DNA of 12,751 bases from CAYUEQ01 sp964443805. Lineage in GTDB: Bacteria > Bacillota_I > Bacilli_A > RF39 > UBA660. The stretch lies in NCBI GenBank assembly GCA_964443805.1, contig CAYUEQ010000027.1, positions 1-12,751 on the forward strand. The letters are read 5' to 3'. The notes beneath the pieces are model-generated. The model was not told where the DNA came from, did not search any database, and saw only the letters and a program-made list of their open reading frames with translations. The translations under genes were made by a program, and so were the position numbers. This document shows positions 1 to 5,798 of the stretch, piece after piece (positions within the stretch are counted from its first letter, which is position 1; each line of letters starts with the position of its first letter).

Positions 1-84
1 TAAAGTTGTTTTACCATGGTCAACGTGTCCAATAGTACCAACATTAACATGTGGCTTATTTCGTTCATATTTTTGTCTTGCCAT
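1..84 (-). CDS. tuf: Elongation factor Tu, N-terminal fragment (cut by window edge)
   Basis: EF-Tu carries aminoacyl-tRNA to the ribosomal A site as a GTP complex. Only the first 28 codons are present; the rest lies beyond base 1. The visible protein starts MARQKYERNKPHVNVG and runs into the G1 loop GHVDHGKTT, the EF-Tu form of the P-loop (EF-G has AHIDAGKTT). The ATG at 84 follows a good GGAGGA ribosome site at 92-97. The gene is last in the rpsL-rpsG-fusA-tuf order, 69 nt after fusA, and may also have its own promoter in that gap. The family is certain; completeness cannot be judged. Confidence 0.97.
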   Translation of the reverse strand, partial: MARQKYERNKPHVNVGTIGHVDHGKTTL

Positions 85-115
85 TTCTATTTCCTCCATT
101 TCCTATTTCTATACT

Positions 116-144
116 ATTTTATCTAATGCTTGAACTTAATTCAA
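116..144 (-). promoter_or_regulatory. Candidate tuf promoter in the fusA-tuf gap
   Basis: Reading the minus strand, TTGAAT (139-144) is followed after 17 nt by TAAAAT (116-121), 4/6 and 5/6 matches to the sigma-A consensus with ideal spacing. The predicted start, near 109, leaves a leader of about 25 nt with GGAGGA before the tuf ATG. The -35 lies in one arm of a small inverted repeat, CTTGAA/TTCAAG (129-134/140-145). AT-rich DNA makes chance matches common, so this is a candidate only. Confidence 0.35.
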
Positions 145-153
145 GTATTATTT

Positions 154-2229
154 TTAATTAACGCTGGTTTTTGTAATTATTTCTTCAGCGATATTTTTTG
201 GTACTTCTTCATAATGATCATTTTCCATAACGAATGAAGCACGACCTTGAGTATTACTTCTTAATGCAGTAGCATACCCAAACATTTCAGACAGTGGAAC
301 TGTAGCTATGATTCTTAGCGCACTTCCCACTGATTCTTGACCTAGTGGTTTTCCACGTCTTGAAGTTAAATCTCCCATTACATTACCTAAATATTCATCA
401 GGTGTAGTAACAGACACTTTCATTATCGGTTCTAGTAATACTGGTTTACATTTTCTTTTCGCTTCTTTCAAAGCCATTGATGCAGCAATCTTAAATGCCA
501 TCTCTGATGAGTCGACATCATGGTATGAACCATCAAACAATGTTGCTTTAACATCTACCATTGGATAACCAGCTAGAATTCCACCAGCTAACGCATCTTG
601 AATTCCTTTATCAGTTACAGGAATATATTCTCTAGGAACAACTCCTCCAACAATTTTATCCACAAATTCATAACCTTGATCTTTATTTGGTTCAAATTTA
701 ATCCAAACATGTCCATATTGTCCACGACCACCTGATTGTTTAATATATTTCCCTTCACAATCAGCTTCTACAGTTAATGTTTCGCGATATGCAACTTGTG
801 GTTTACCAACATTTGCATCTACGTTAAATTCATCTTTCATTCTTCTTACAAGAACTTCTAAATGTAATTCTCCCATTCCACTTATTACAGTTTGACCTGT
901 TTCATGATCAGTTTTTGATCTAAAAGTTGGATCTTCTGCTGTTAATCTTTGTAACGCAGTAGCTAATCTATCTTGGTCATTTTTAGTTTTTGGTTCAATT
1001 GCCATATCAATAACTGGTTCAGGAAATTCCATTCCTTTCATAATTACTGGTTGATCAACTGAACAAAGGGTATCTGCAGTAGTAGTATGTTTTAAACCAA
1101 CAGCAGCAGCTATTTCACCACAATAAACTTCACTTATTTCTTTACGGTTATTAGCATGCATTTGCAGTATACGTCCAATTCTTTCTCTTTCGTTCTTAGT
1201 TGAATTTAGTACATAAGAACCACTTTTTACAACTCCAGAATAAACTCTAAAGAATGTTAGACTTCCCACAAATGGATCATTAGCTATTTTGAAAGCTAGT
1301 GCTGTAAAAGGTTCTTTTTCATCTGGATGTCTTTGAACATCTTCCATTGTTTTTGGATTATAACATTCAATAGCAGATATATCTGTTGGACTAGGCATAT
1401 AATCAAGAATTGCATTTAAAGCTAACTTGATTCCTATGTTTCCTAGAGCTGTTCCACACATAATCGGGAAGAACTCAACACTTAATACTCCGCTACGAAT
1501 TGCTTTTTTTATCATTTCAACTGTAACTTCTTGACCATCTAAATATTTTTCCATTAGACTATCGTCAAATTCTGCTACCGCTTCAATAAGATCTATTCTT
1601 TTTTCTTCAATCATGTCTTTCATATCTGCTGGAATTTCAATCTCTACTGGTTCTTCATTTTGTTGCCCATCATATTGATAAGCTTTCATTTCTACTATAT
1701 CAATAATACCATTAAAAGTAGATTCGCTTCCAATCGGCCATTGAATAGGTTTAGCATTAACTTTCAATCTTTCATCAACTGATTGTAATGCAAAATTAAA
1801 CTCTGCTCCTGTTTTATCCATTTTATTAACAAATATCATTCTAGGAACCATAAATTCATCTGCTTGTCTCCAAACTGTTTCTGATTGAGGTTCAACTCCA
1901 CCTTGACAATCTAGTAAGCAAATAGCTCCATCCAGTACTCTTAGACTTCTTTGAACTTCAATTGTAAAATCTACGTGTCCTGGTGTATCTATTATATTTA
2001 ATCTATAATCATTCCAATGAGCAGTTGTAGCTGCTGAGGTAATTGTTATACCTCTTTCTTTTTCTTGATCCATCCAGTCCATGGTAGATGCTCCATCATG
2101 AGTTTCACCAATTTTATGGTTAATCCCTGTATGAAACAATACACGTTCAGTAAAAGTAGTTTTACCAGCATCAATATGAGCCATAATTCCAATATTACGT
2201 AACTTATTTAAACTAACATCTCTTGCCAT
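154..2229 (-). CDS. fusA: Elongation factor G
   Basis: EF-G is the GTPase that drives mRNA-tRNA translocation and, with the recycling factor, ribosome recycling. The 691-residue length is normal and no key residue is lost. G1 is AHIDAGKT at 17-24, the switch I segment ERGITITSAATT is around 58-69, G3 is DTPGH at 81-85 and G4 is NKMD at 135-138. Domain II holds NDPFVGSLTFFRVYSG near 317-332. Domain IV contains GGRGQYGHVW near 500-509 and the tip loop GSYHDVDSSE near 567-576, with the tip histidine H570. The ATG at 2229 follows GGGAG, which partly overlaps the rpsG stop codon 9 nt upstream, so translation is probably coupled. Stop is TAA. Confidence 0.98.
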   Translation of the reverse strand: MARDVSLNKLRNIGIMAHIDAGKTTFTERVLFHTGINHKIGETHDGASTMDWMDQEKERGITITSAATTAHWNDYRLNIIDTPGHVDFTIEVQRSLRVLDGAICLLDCQGGVEPQSETVWRQADEFMVPRMIFVNKMDKTGAEFNFALQSVDERLKVNAKPIQWPIGSESTFNGIIDIVEMKAYQYDGQQNEEPVEIEIPADMKDMIEEKRIDLIEAVAEFDDSLMEKYLDGQEVTVEMIKKAIRSGVLSVEFFPIMCGTALGNIGIKLALNAILDYMPSPTDISAIECYNPKTMEDVQRHPDEKEPFTALAFKIANDPFVGSLTFFRVYSGVVKSGSYVLNSTKNERERIGRILQMHANNRKEISEVYCGEIAAAVGLKHTTTADTLCSVDQPVIMKGMEFPEPVIDMAIEPKTKNDQDRLATALQRLTAEDPTFRSKTDHETGQTVISGMGELHLEVLVRRMKDEFNVDANVGKPQVAYRETLTVEADCEGKYIKQSGGRGQYGHVWIKFEPNKDQGYEFVDKIVGGVVPREYIPVTDKGIQDALAGGILAGYPMVDVKATLFDGSYHDVDSSEMAFKIAASMALKEAKRKCKPVLLEPIMKVSVTTPDEYLGNVMGDLTSRRGKPLGQESVGSALRIIATVPLSEMFGYATALRSNTQGRASFVMENDHYEEVPKNIAEEIITKTSVN

Positions 2230-2238
2230 AAACTCTCC

Positions 2239-2706
2239 CTACCATCTATAATGTGCAAACGCTTTATTTGCCTCTGCCATTTTATGTGTGTCTTCACGTT
2301 TTTTAACTGCACCACCAACACCTTTAGATGCATCGATGATTTCGTTTGCTAAATTATCTGCCATTCCTTTTCCGCCTCTTAGTTTTGCATAATTAACTAA
2401 CCAACGAAATGCTAAAGCTTGACTTCTAACTTCTCTAACTTCAACAGGTACTTGATAATTTGCTCCACCAACTCTACGTGATTTTACTTCTAAAGCTGGT
2501 TTTATATTTTCTAATGCTCTTTCATAAACAACATTAGGATCTTCTTTTGTTTTTGCTTTTACTATATCAAATGCTTCATATAATATTTTTTGAGCTATTC
2601 CTTTTTTACCATCTATCATTATTTGATTAATTAACTTAGTAACTAATTTTGAGTTATAAATTGGATCTGGTAAGACATCTCTAACTTCTGCTCTTCTTTT
2701 ACGCAT
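2239..2706 (-). CDS. rpsG: 30S ribosomal protein S7
   Basis: S7 is a primary 16S rRNA binder that nucleates the 30S head and lies near the E-site tRNA. At 155 residues the length is standard. Recognisable blocks are RRAEVRDVLPDPIYNSKLV near the N-terminus, KSRRVGGANYQVPVEVR in the middle, and the C-terminal AVKKREDTHKMAEANKAF. It sits 20 nt after rpsL with a GAAAGGAG ribosome site before the ATG at 2706, and runs into fusA. In other bacteria S7 can repress its own operon; no S7 target structure could be identified in the short rpsL-rpsG gap. Stop is TAG. Confidence 0.98.
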   Translation of the reverse strand: MRKRRAEVRDVLPDPIYNSKLVTKLINQIMIDGKKGIAQKILYEAFDIVKAKTKEDPNVVYERALENIKPALEVKSRRVGGANYQVPVEVREVRSQALAFRWLVNYAKLRGGKGMADNLANEIIDASKGVGGAVKKREDTHKMAEANKAFAHYRW

Positions 2707-2726
2707 AATTTTCTCCTTTCATGATT

Positions 2727-3140
2727 TTATTTTTTTCCTTTTTTTGTTCCATATTTACTTCTGCTTTGTTTACGATCAGTAACACCAGCAGTATCTAAAG
2801 TTCCACGAACAATGTGGTAACGAACTCCAATTAAGTCTTTAGCACGTCCTCCACGTACTAAAACAACACTGTGTTCTTGTAGATTGTGTCCTTCGCCAGG
2901 AATATATGCATCAATTTCACGTCCATTAGATAAACGAACTCTTGCATACTTTCTTAAAGCTGAGTTAGGTTTCTTAGGTGTTCTTGTTCCTACTCTAGTA
3001 CATACTCCTCTTTTTTGTGGACTTCTTGCTTCTGTTGATTTTCTTTTTTGACTGTTAAATCCAATGTTTAAAACAGGACTTTTACTTTTCTTAGCTTTAC
3101 TTTTTCTCGACTTTTTTATTAATTGATTTATTCTAGTCAT
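2727..3140 (-). CDS. rpsL: 30S ribosomal protein S12
   Basis: S12 lies at the decoding centre and controls accuracy. The 137-residue length is the Gram-positive type, longer at the N-terminus than E. coli S12. PQKRGVCTRVGTRTPKKPNS (41-60) carries the lysine pair K56-K57, unchanged at the classic streptomycin-resistance position. PGEGHNLQEHSVVLVRGGR follows from 81. The second decoding loop reads KDLIGVRYH (101-109), whereas nearly all bacteria have KDLPGVRYH, so the proline is isoleucine (codon ATT). D102, the usual RimO methylthiolation site, is kept. The ATG at 3140 has a strong GAGAGGAGG site. It is first gene of the str operon, behind a promoter and a structured leader. Confidence 0.98.
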   Translation of the reverse strand: MTRINQLIKKSRKSKAKKSKSPVLNIGFNSQKRKSTEARSPQKRGVCTRVGTRTPKKPNSALRKYARVRLSNGREIDAYIPGEGHNLQEHSVVLVRGGRAKDLIGVRYHIVRGTLDTAGVTDRKQSRSKYGTKKGKK

Positions 3141-3190
3141 AATTGCCTCCTCTCATGTACACACATCCTGGTGTATCATAGTTATCTTTA

Positions 3191-3220
3191 AATTAGATTC
3201 TGCCAAAGCAGAACCTAATC
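3191..3220 (-). promoter_or_regulatory. 5' leader hairpin of the rpsL operon
   Basis: In minus-strand RNA, the arm ending GGUUCUGC (3208-3220) pairs with the arm starting GCAGAAUC (3191-3203) to give a stem of up to 13 bp with two G-U pairs and a UUUG loop. The stem starts about 8 nt after the predicted transcription start. No uridine run follows, so it is not an intrinsic terminator. It may protect the 5' end or bind a regulator; I cannot match it to a known ribosomal-protein leader family. Confidence 0.6.
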
Positions 3221-3234
3221 AAAAATGCACAATT

Positions 3235-3264
3235 AATATACCACTAATAGTATATTCATGTCAA
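3235..3264 (-). promoter_or_regulatory. Sigma-A promoter of rpsL-rpsG-fusA(-tuf)
   Basis: On the minus strand a perfect -35 TTGACA (3259-3264) is followed after 18 nt by TATATT (3235-3240), preceded by TGG, so it is an extended -10. The predicted start is near 3228 and gives a leader of about 88 nt. The position, just after the terminator of the preceding TasA-like gene, makes the str operon an independent transcription unit. Confidence 0.85.
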
Positions 3265-3304
3265 GATAAATGTTGTATATAAGACGATATTTACTAGTTA
3301 AATC

Positions 3305-3327
3305 AAAAAAAAGTTATTTCTAACTTT
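3305..3327 (-). terminator. Intrinsic terminator of the TasA-like gene / exported-protein cassette
   Basis: Immediately after the TAA stop, minus-strand RNA forms AAAGUUA-GAAA-UAACUUU, a 7-bp stem (3310-3316/3321-3327) with a GAAA tetraloop, running straight into eight uridines. The stem is A/U-rich and so rather weak, but the geometry is right, and it separates the cassette from the rpsL promoter. Confidence 0.8.
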
Positions 3328-3328
3328 C

Positions 3329-3853
3329 TTATGTACCACTTTCTTTAACTGAGATGATTCCTGATAATGTAGCTTGTATATTATAATCTTGATTATCATT
3401 GGTTTCAATAAATTCTATTTCTATTTCATAACTGTGTTCTTCATCAGGTTGTAGATTAACATTTTGTTTTACAGGGAAATCTTCGACATCAAATATTGTT
3501 TCATCTAACGATTCGCATGTTGCTAAACTGCTAGCACAGCTTCCTCTAAAAATAATTTCATCATTAATAAAGGTGTTTTCAATATCAGTAAACTGGATGT
3601 CATAATTTACTGGTAATGTTCCAGTATTTTTTACTGTAAATGTTTTAATAGCTTTATATCCTGGTCTAACTTTATCTGCAATAACATTTTGACCTTCAAC
3701 ATATTCAATTTTTAATGTTCCTGTGCTTTGAATGATATTATCTTCATCAACGTTTCCTACAATATCTGCAGTAAAGTAAGCATATGTTCCGATTCCTAAA
3801 ATTACTAATGCTGATAATAGAATTGTTAATAATAAAAAATTGTTTCTTTTCAT
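3329..3853 (-). CDS. TasA/camelysin-like exported protein
   Basis: TasA/CalY (camelysin) family proteins are secreted by SipW-type signal peptidases; TasA forms biofilm fibres in Bacillus subtilis. This 174-residue protein has a short basic start (MKRNN), a hydrophobic core at 6-22 and then GTYAYFTAD, closely like the TasA signal ending GGTWAAFND. The mature part has the family's early strand STGTLKIEY (43-51), then VRPGYKAIKTFTVKNTGTLP (62-81), which fits the PG-x-x-x-K-x-F-x-x-x-N-x-G pattern. C106 and C113 form its only cysteine pair, probably a small disulfide loop. AGAGGTGG precedes the ATG at 3853. It is third in a cassette with two small membrane proteins. No SipW gene is in the window. 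Its role as fibre subunit is inferred. Confidence 0.82.
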   Translation of the reverse strand: MKRNNFLLLTILLSALVILGIGTYAYFTADIVGNVDEDNIIQSTGTLKIEYVEGQNVIADKVRPGYKAIKTFTVKNTGTLPVNYDIQFTDIENTFINDEIIFRGSCASSLATCESLDETIFDVEDFPVKQNVNLQPDEEHSYEIEIEFIETNDNQDYNIQATLSGIISVKESGT

Positions 3854-3908
3854 AATCCACCTCTAATGTTTCATATGTATATTATTAACAATTTTTTTCT
3901 ATTTATTC

Positions 3909-4232
3909 CTATGTTTGGTAATTATCACAATTTAATACTGTTTTATATTTGTTAAAAATAAATGTTTTTTTAACTTCTACTTTTCCTGTACAATTATCAA
4001 ATAATTGTTTTTCTAGTTTTGGTTCAAATTTTATAATGTTCTCTAACTCAATTTTCTTTTTTTTAGTTTCAATAGTTATATCGTTACTTTCAACATACTT
4101 CTTTGCAAGAGTTACAATTTCTTTTTCTAATTTCTTATATTCAACAACTTCATTATATTTGAATCCAAAAACAGTTAGCATTGCTAATGTTCCTACTAAA
4201 ATAATTGTCCACACTATACTAATATATTTCAT
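3909..4232 (-). CDS. Small membrane-anchored protein sharing a C-terminal module with the upstream prepilin-like protein
   Basis: I do not recognise a named family for this 107-residue protein. It has one N-terminal membrane segment (about 5-23) and then a charged, helix-prone outside domain. There is no prepilin G-x-x-x-x-E cleavage site, so it probably stays anchored. Its C-terminus, C81-TGKVEV through LNCDNYQT (C102), aligns with the upstream protein's CKGYITV through LNCDDYRT. The two cysteines are 21 residues apart in both proteins. A shared AKKYVES/ARHYIEN block lies 34-35 residues before the first cysteine, so the outside domains look homologous. The ribosome site AGGAAA overlaps the TAG stop of the upstream gene (8 nt gap), which indicates coupling. 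Function unknown; a minor pseudopilin-like or accessory subunit is a guess. Confidence 0.75.
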   Translation of the reverse strand: MKYISIVWTIILVGTLAMLTVFGFKYNEVVEYKKLEKEIVTLAKKYVESNDITIETKKKKIELENIIKFEPKLEKQLFDNCTGKVEVKKTFIFNKYKTVLNCDNYQT

Positions 4233-4240
4233 ATAATTTC

Positions 4241-4669
4241 CTATTCATACAACTCATTATAATCTTTTGTTCTGTAATCATCACAATTTAAATATGGCTT
4301 ATAGTCATATTCTTCATTGTTTTCAAAAACTGTTATGTATCCTTTACAATTATAGTCGCTATATTCTGTTAATAAATTTTCTTCTTTTAATTCAGTTATC
4401 GAAATTACAAATTGTGAACTTAATTCTCCTTCATATAGGTTTTCAATGTAGTGTCTAGCTGATTTTTTTAAATCTTTTTCATATTCTTCATAATTCTTTT
4501 CATTTTTTATTTCTTCAATTTTATTTTCTTCAACAAAATTTTCTTTATCACTATCTAATTGGCTATATAATCTAAAAAGATAAAATGTTGCTATTAATAA
4601 ACAAACAATTAGGATTAACATAAAAAATAACATTTCCCGTAAACTCCAACCTCGATTATTTAGTTTCAT
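4241..4669 (-). CDS. Type IV prepilin-like (pseudopilin-like) protein
   Basis: The 142-residue protein begins MKLNNRG|WSLREML. This is a short basic leader, a Gly just before the predicted prepilin-peptidase cut and Glu at mature position 5, followed by a hydrophobic helix to about residue 34. This is the class III (type IV pilin/pseudopilin) signal. The outside part is acidic and helix-prone (36-70), then carries ARHYIEN (71-77) and the C-terminal module with C108 and C129. I chose the ATG at 4669 because AGAAGGA sits just upstream. A TTG start at 4687 would add six residues, lacks a ribosome site and lies at or before the predicted transcription start. First gene of the cassette. No prepilin peptidase or assembly ATPase is in the window. 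Confidence 0.75.
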   Translation of the reverse strand: MKLNNRGWSLREMLFFMLILIVCLLIATFYLFRLYSQLDSDKENFVEENKIEEIKNEKNYEEYEKDLKKSARHYIENLYEGELSSQFVISITELKEENLLTEYSDYNCKGYITVFENNEEYDYKPYLNCDDYRTKDYNELYE

Positions 4670-4672
4670 ACA

Positions 4673-4679
4673 ATCCTTC
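4673..4679 (-). promoter_or_regulatory. Ribosome binding site that fixes the prepilin-like start
   Basis: AGAAGGA on the minus strand ends a few bases before the ATG at 4669. It makes this ATG, not the TTG at 4687, the likely start, leaving a seven-residue leader before the predicted prepilin cleavage site. Confidence 0.7.
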
Positions 4680-4689
4680 TTTCGCAATT

Positions 4690-4718
4690 ATTATATACTA
4701 AAAATACTGATGTTGCAA
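4690..4718 (-). promoter_or_regulatory. Promoter of the exported-protein cassette, embedded in the rplL terminator
   Basis: On the minus strand TTGCAA (4713-4718) is followed after exactly 17 nt by a perfect TATAAT (4690-4695). The predicted start, near 4683, leaves a leader of only about 14 nt, which contains AGAAGGA before the ATG at 4669. The -35 hexamer is the centre of the 28-nt palindrome that forms the rplL terminator. Confidence 0.7.
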
Positions 4719-4729
4719 CATCAGTATTT
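4697..4729 (-). terminator. Intrinsic terminator after rplL (perfect 28-nt palindrome)
   Basis: Bases 4702-4729 are a perfect palindrome centred on TTG|CAA. In minus-strand RNA this gives a stem of about 12 bp with a minimal loop, followed by a run of five uridines. It lies 23 nt after the rplL stop. On the plus strand it is also followed by T-rich sequence, but no plus-strand gene needs it. Confidence 0.85.
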
Positions 4730-4752
4730 ATTTTAAATAGTAAGTTTTTACT

Positions 4753-5118
4753 TTAAACTAATTCAACAGTAGCTCCTGCTTCTTCTAGTTTTGCTTTGAT
4801 TTCATTTGCTTCTTCAGTTGGAAGATTTTCTTTTACATTTCCACCTTTATCTGCAATACCTTTAGCATCTACTAATCCTAATCCAGTAATCTCACGAATT
4901 GCTTTGATTACTTGAATTTTAGCAGCTCCAGCATCTTTTAATACAACAGTTTTTGTTGCACTTTCTTCTGCTTCTGCTTCTGCTGGTGCAGCAGCAACTG
5001 CTACAGCACTTGGATCAACTCCAAATTCTTCTTTCATAGCGTCGACTAATTCTTTTACTTCAAGAACTGTCATTTCTTTAATTGAATCAATTATTTCACT
5101 TGTTTTTAATTTTGCCAT
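4753..5118 (-). CDS. rplL: 50S ribosomal protein L7/L12
   Basis: L7/L12 forms the multi-copy stalk that recruits and stimulates the translation GTPases. The 121-residue length is standard. The N-terminal dimerisation helices (TVLEVKELVDAMKEEFGVD, 17-35) lead to an Ala/Glu/Pro-rich hinge (about 38-54). The globular C-terminal domain carries KIQVIKAIREITGLGLVDAK (67-86), the EF-Tu/EF-G contact surface. GGAAGG precedes the ATG at 5118, 14 nt after rplJ, so the L10-L12 complex partners are co-translated. The next gene in most Bacillota would be rpoB (some have ybxB first); here a terminator and unrelated exported-protein genes follow. Confidence 0.98.
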   Translation of the reverse strand: MAKLKTSEIIDSIKEMTVLEVKELVDAMKEEFGVDPSAVAVAAAPAEAEAEESATKTVVLKDAGAAKIQVIKAIREITGLGLVDAKGIADKGGNVKENLPTEEANEIKAKLEEAGATVELV

Positions 5119-5132
5119 TTTAATTTTCCTTC

Positions 5133-5630
5133 CTAATTACTTTCTTCTTTTTGTTTTGCTACTAAATCTAAACTAATAGCTAAATTTCTTACATGTTCCA
5201 TTAATCCTGCTGCAAACATTGTCAATAAACCTTCGTATGATGGAATTGAAGCATATTCTTTAATTACATCTAGGTCGACTATTTTACCGTCAATTATTCC
5301 TACTCTTATTTCAAGGTTTTTATTACCTTTAGCAAATTTTGATAGGATCTTAATAGAATTTAGTAAGTCTTTACCAAACATTATTGCATTTGGTCCATCC
5401 ATAAATTCATCTAAGTTGATGTTAAGGTTGTCTAAAGCTCTTTTAGTTAAAGTGTTTTTATATACTTTAACTTCACTACCATCTTCTTTTAATTCTCTTC
5501 TTAGTTTAGTAATATCAGCTACACTTAAACCATGATATTTAAAGAAAATGATTGTCTCAGCGTTTTGAATTGATTCTTCAATTTCTTTTACGACTACTTT
5601 TTTTTGCTTTAAAACACTTTCACTTGCCAT
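5133..5630 (-). CDS. rplJ: 50S ribosomal protein L10
   Basis: L10 anchors L7/L12 dimers to the stalk base on 23S rRNA next to L11. The protein has 165 residues, as usual. The N-terminal rRNA-binding domain includes IIFFKYHGLSVADITKLRRE (27-46) and the segment KVYKNTLTKRAL (54-65). IPSYEGLLTMFAAGLMEHVRNLA (128-150) precedes the C-terminal helix that carries L12. AAAGGAGGA before the ATG at 5630 is a strong site. The gene has its own consensus promoter and an L10 leader with an attenuator, so free L10 or L10-L12 should repress rplJ-rplL, as in other Bacillota. Confidence 0.98.
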   Translation of the reverse strand: MASESVLKQKKVVVKEIEESIQNAETIIFFKYHGLSVADITKLRRELKEDGSEVKVYKNTLTKRALDNLNINLDEFMDGPNAIMFGKDLLNSIKILSKFAKGNKNLEIRVGIIDGKIVDLDVIKEYASIPSYEGLLTMFAAGLMEHVRNLAISLDLVAKQKEESN

Positions 5631-5648
5631 AAAGTCCTCCTTTTATAT

Positions 5649-5675
5649 TAAAAAACTTTCCCAAAAAGGAAAGCT
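5649..5675 (-). terminator. Attenuator terminator in the rplJ leader
   Basis: Minus-strand RNA forms CUUUCC/GGAAAG (5656-5661/5668-5673) around a six-base loop, followed by six uridines (5650-5655), about 20 nt before the rplJ start codon. A terminator upstream of the gene it controls fits the known L10-leader attenuation mechanism. Confidence 0.85.
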
Positions 5676-5763
5676 TAAAATATAAATTCATTTTTAAGAA
5701 TTCCCTCGGTAGGATTATTAAACTTATCGTCCCTACTGTCTTTGGTGAGTTGTTTTTTAATTC
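5649..5763 (-). promoter_or_regulatory. Ribosomal protein L10 leader (autoregulatory RNA)
   Basis: The leader of about 130 nt before rplJ contains conserved L10-leader pieces, read on the minus strand: CACCAAAGACAGUAGG (5733-5748) and, after a spacer, AAUCCUACCGAGG (5704-5716). AGUAGG and CCUACC can pair to form the L10-binding stem, which imitates its 23S rRNA site. The leader ends in an attenuator hairpin. Known behaviour of the family: L10-L12 binding favours termination. Match made by eye; a covariance-model search would settle it. Confidence 0.85.
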
Positions 5764-5769
5764 TATTTT

Positions 5770-5798
5770 ATTATATATAACTTTTAATTAAATGTCAA
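5770..5798 (-). promoter_or_regulatory. Consensus sigma-A promoter of rplJ-rplL
   Basis: Perfect TTGACA (5793-5798) and perfect TATAAT (5770-5775) with a 17-nt spacer on the minus strand. The -35 lies inside the last codons of rplA and the rplA stop lies at the -35/spacer border. The predicted start is near 5763, at the beginning of the L10 leader. Confidence 0.9.

Noticed and set aside
124..150. Hairpin in the fusA-tuf gap as an intrinsic terminator
   Set aside because: The stem is short (6 bp perfect, then a C-A mismatch in minus-strand RNA) and is not followed by a uridine run, and tuf is expected to be co-transcribed.
3854..3908. Separate promoter for the TasA-like gene
   Set aside because: TATACA-, TATGAA- and TTGTTA-like words are present but no pair has acceptable spacing; co-transcription with the upstream cassette genes is simpler.
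3949..4458. Plus-strand open frames opposite the two small cassette genes
   Set aside because: The minus-strand frames have ribosome sites, operon spacing and shared motifs; the plus frames are hydrophobic antisense of Lys/Glu/Asn-rich coding sequence.
4670..4687. TTG start for the prepilin-like protein, adding six residues
   Set aside because: No ribosome site before it, and it lies at or before the predicted transcription start; the ATG at 4669 has AGAAGGA and gives a normal short prepilin leader.
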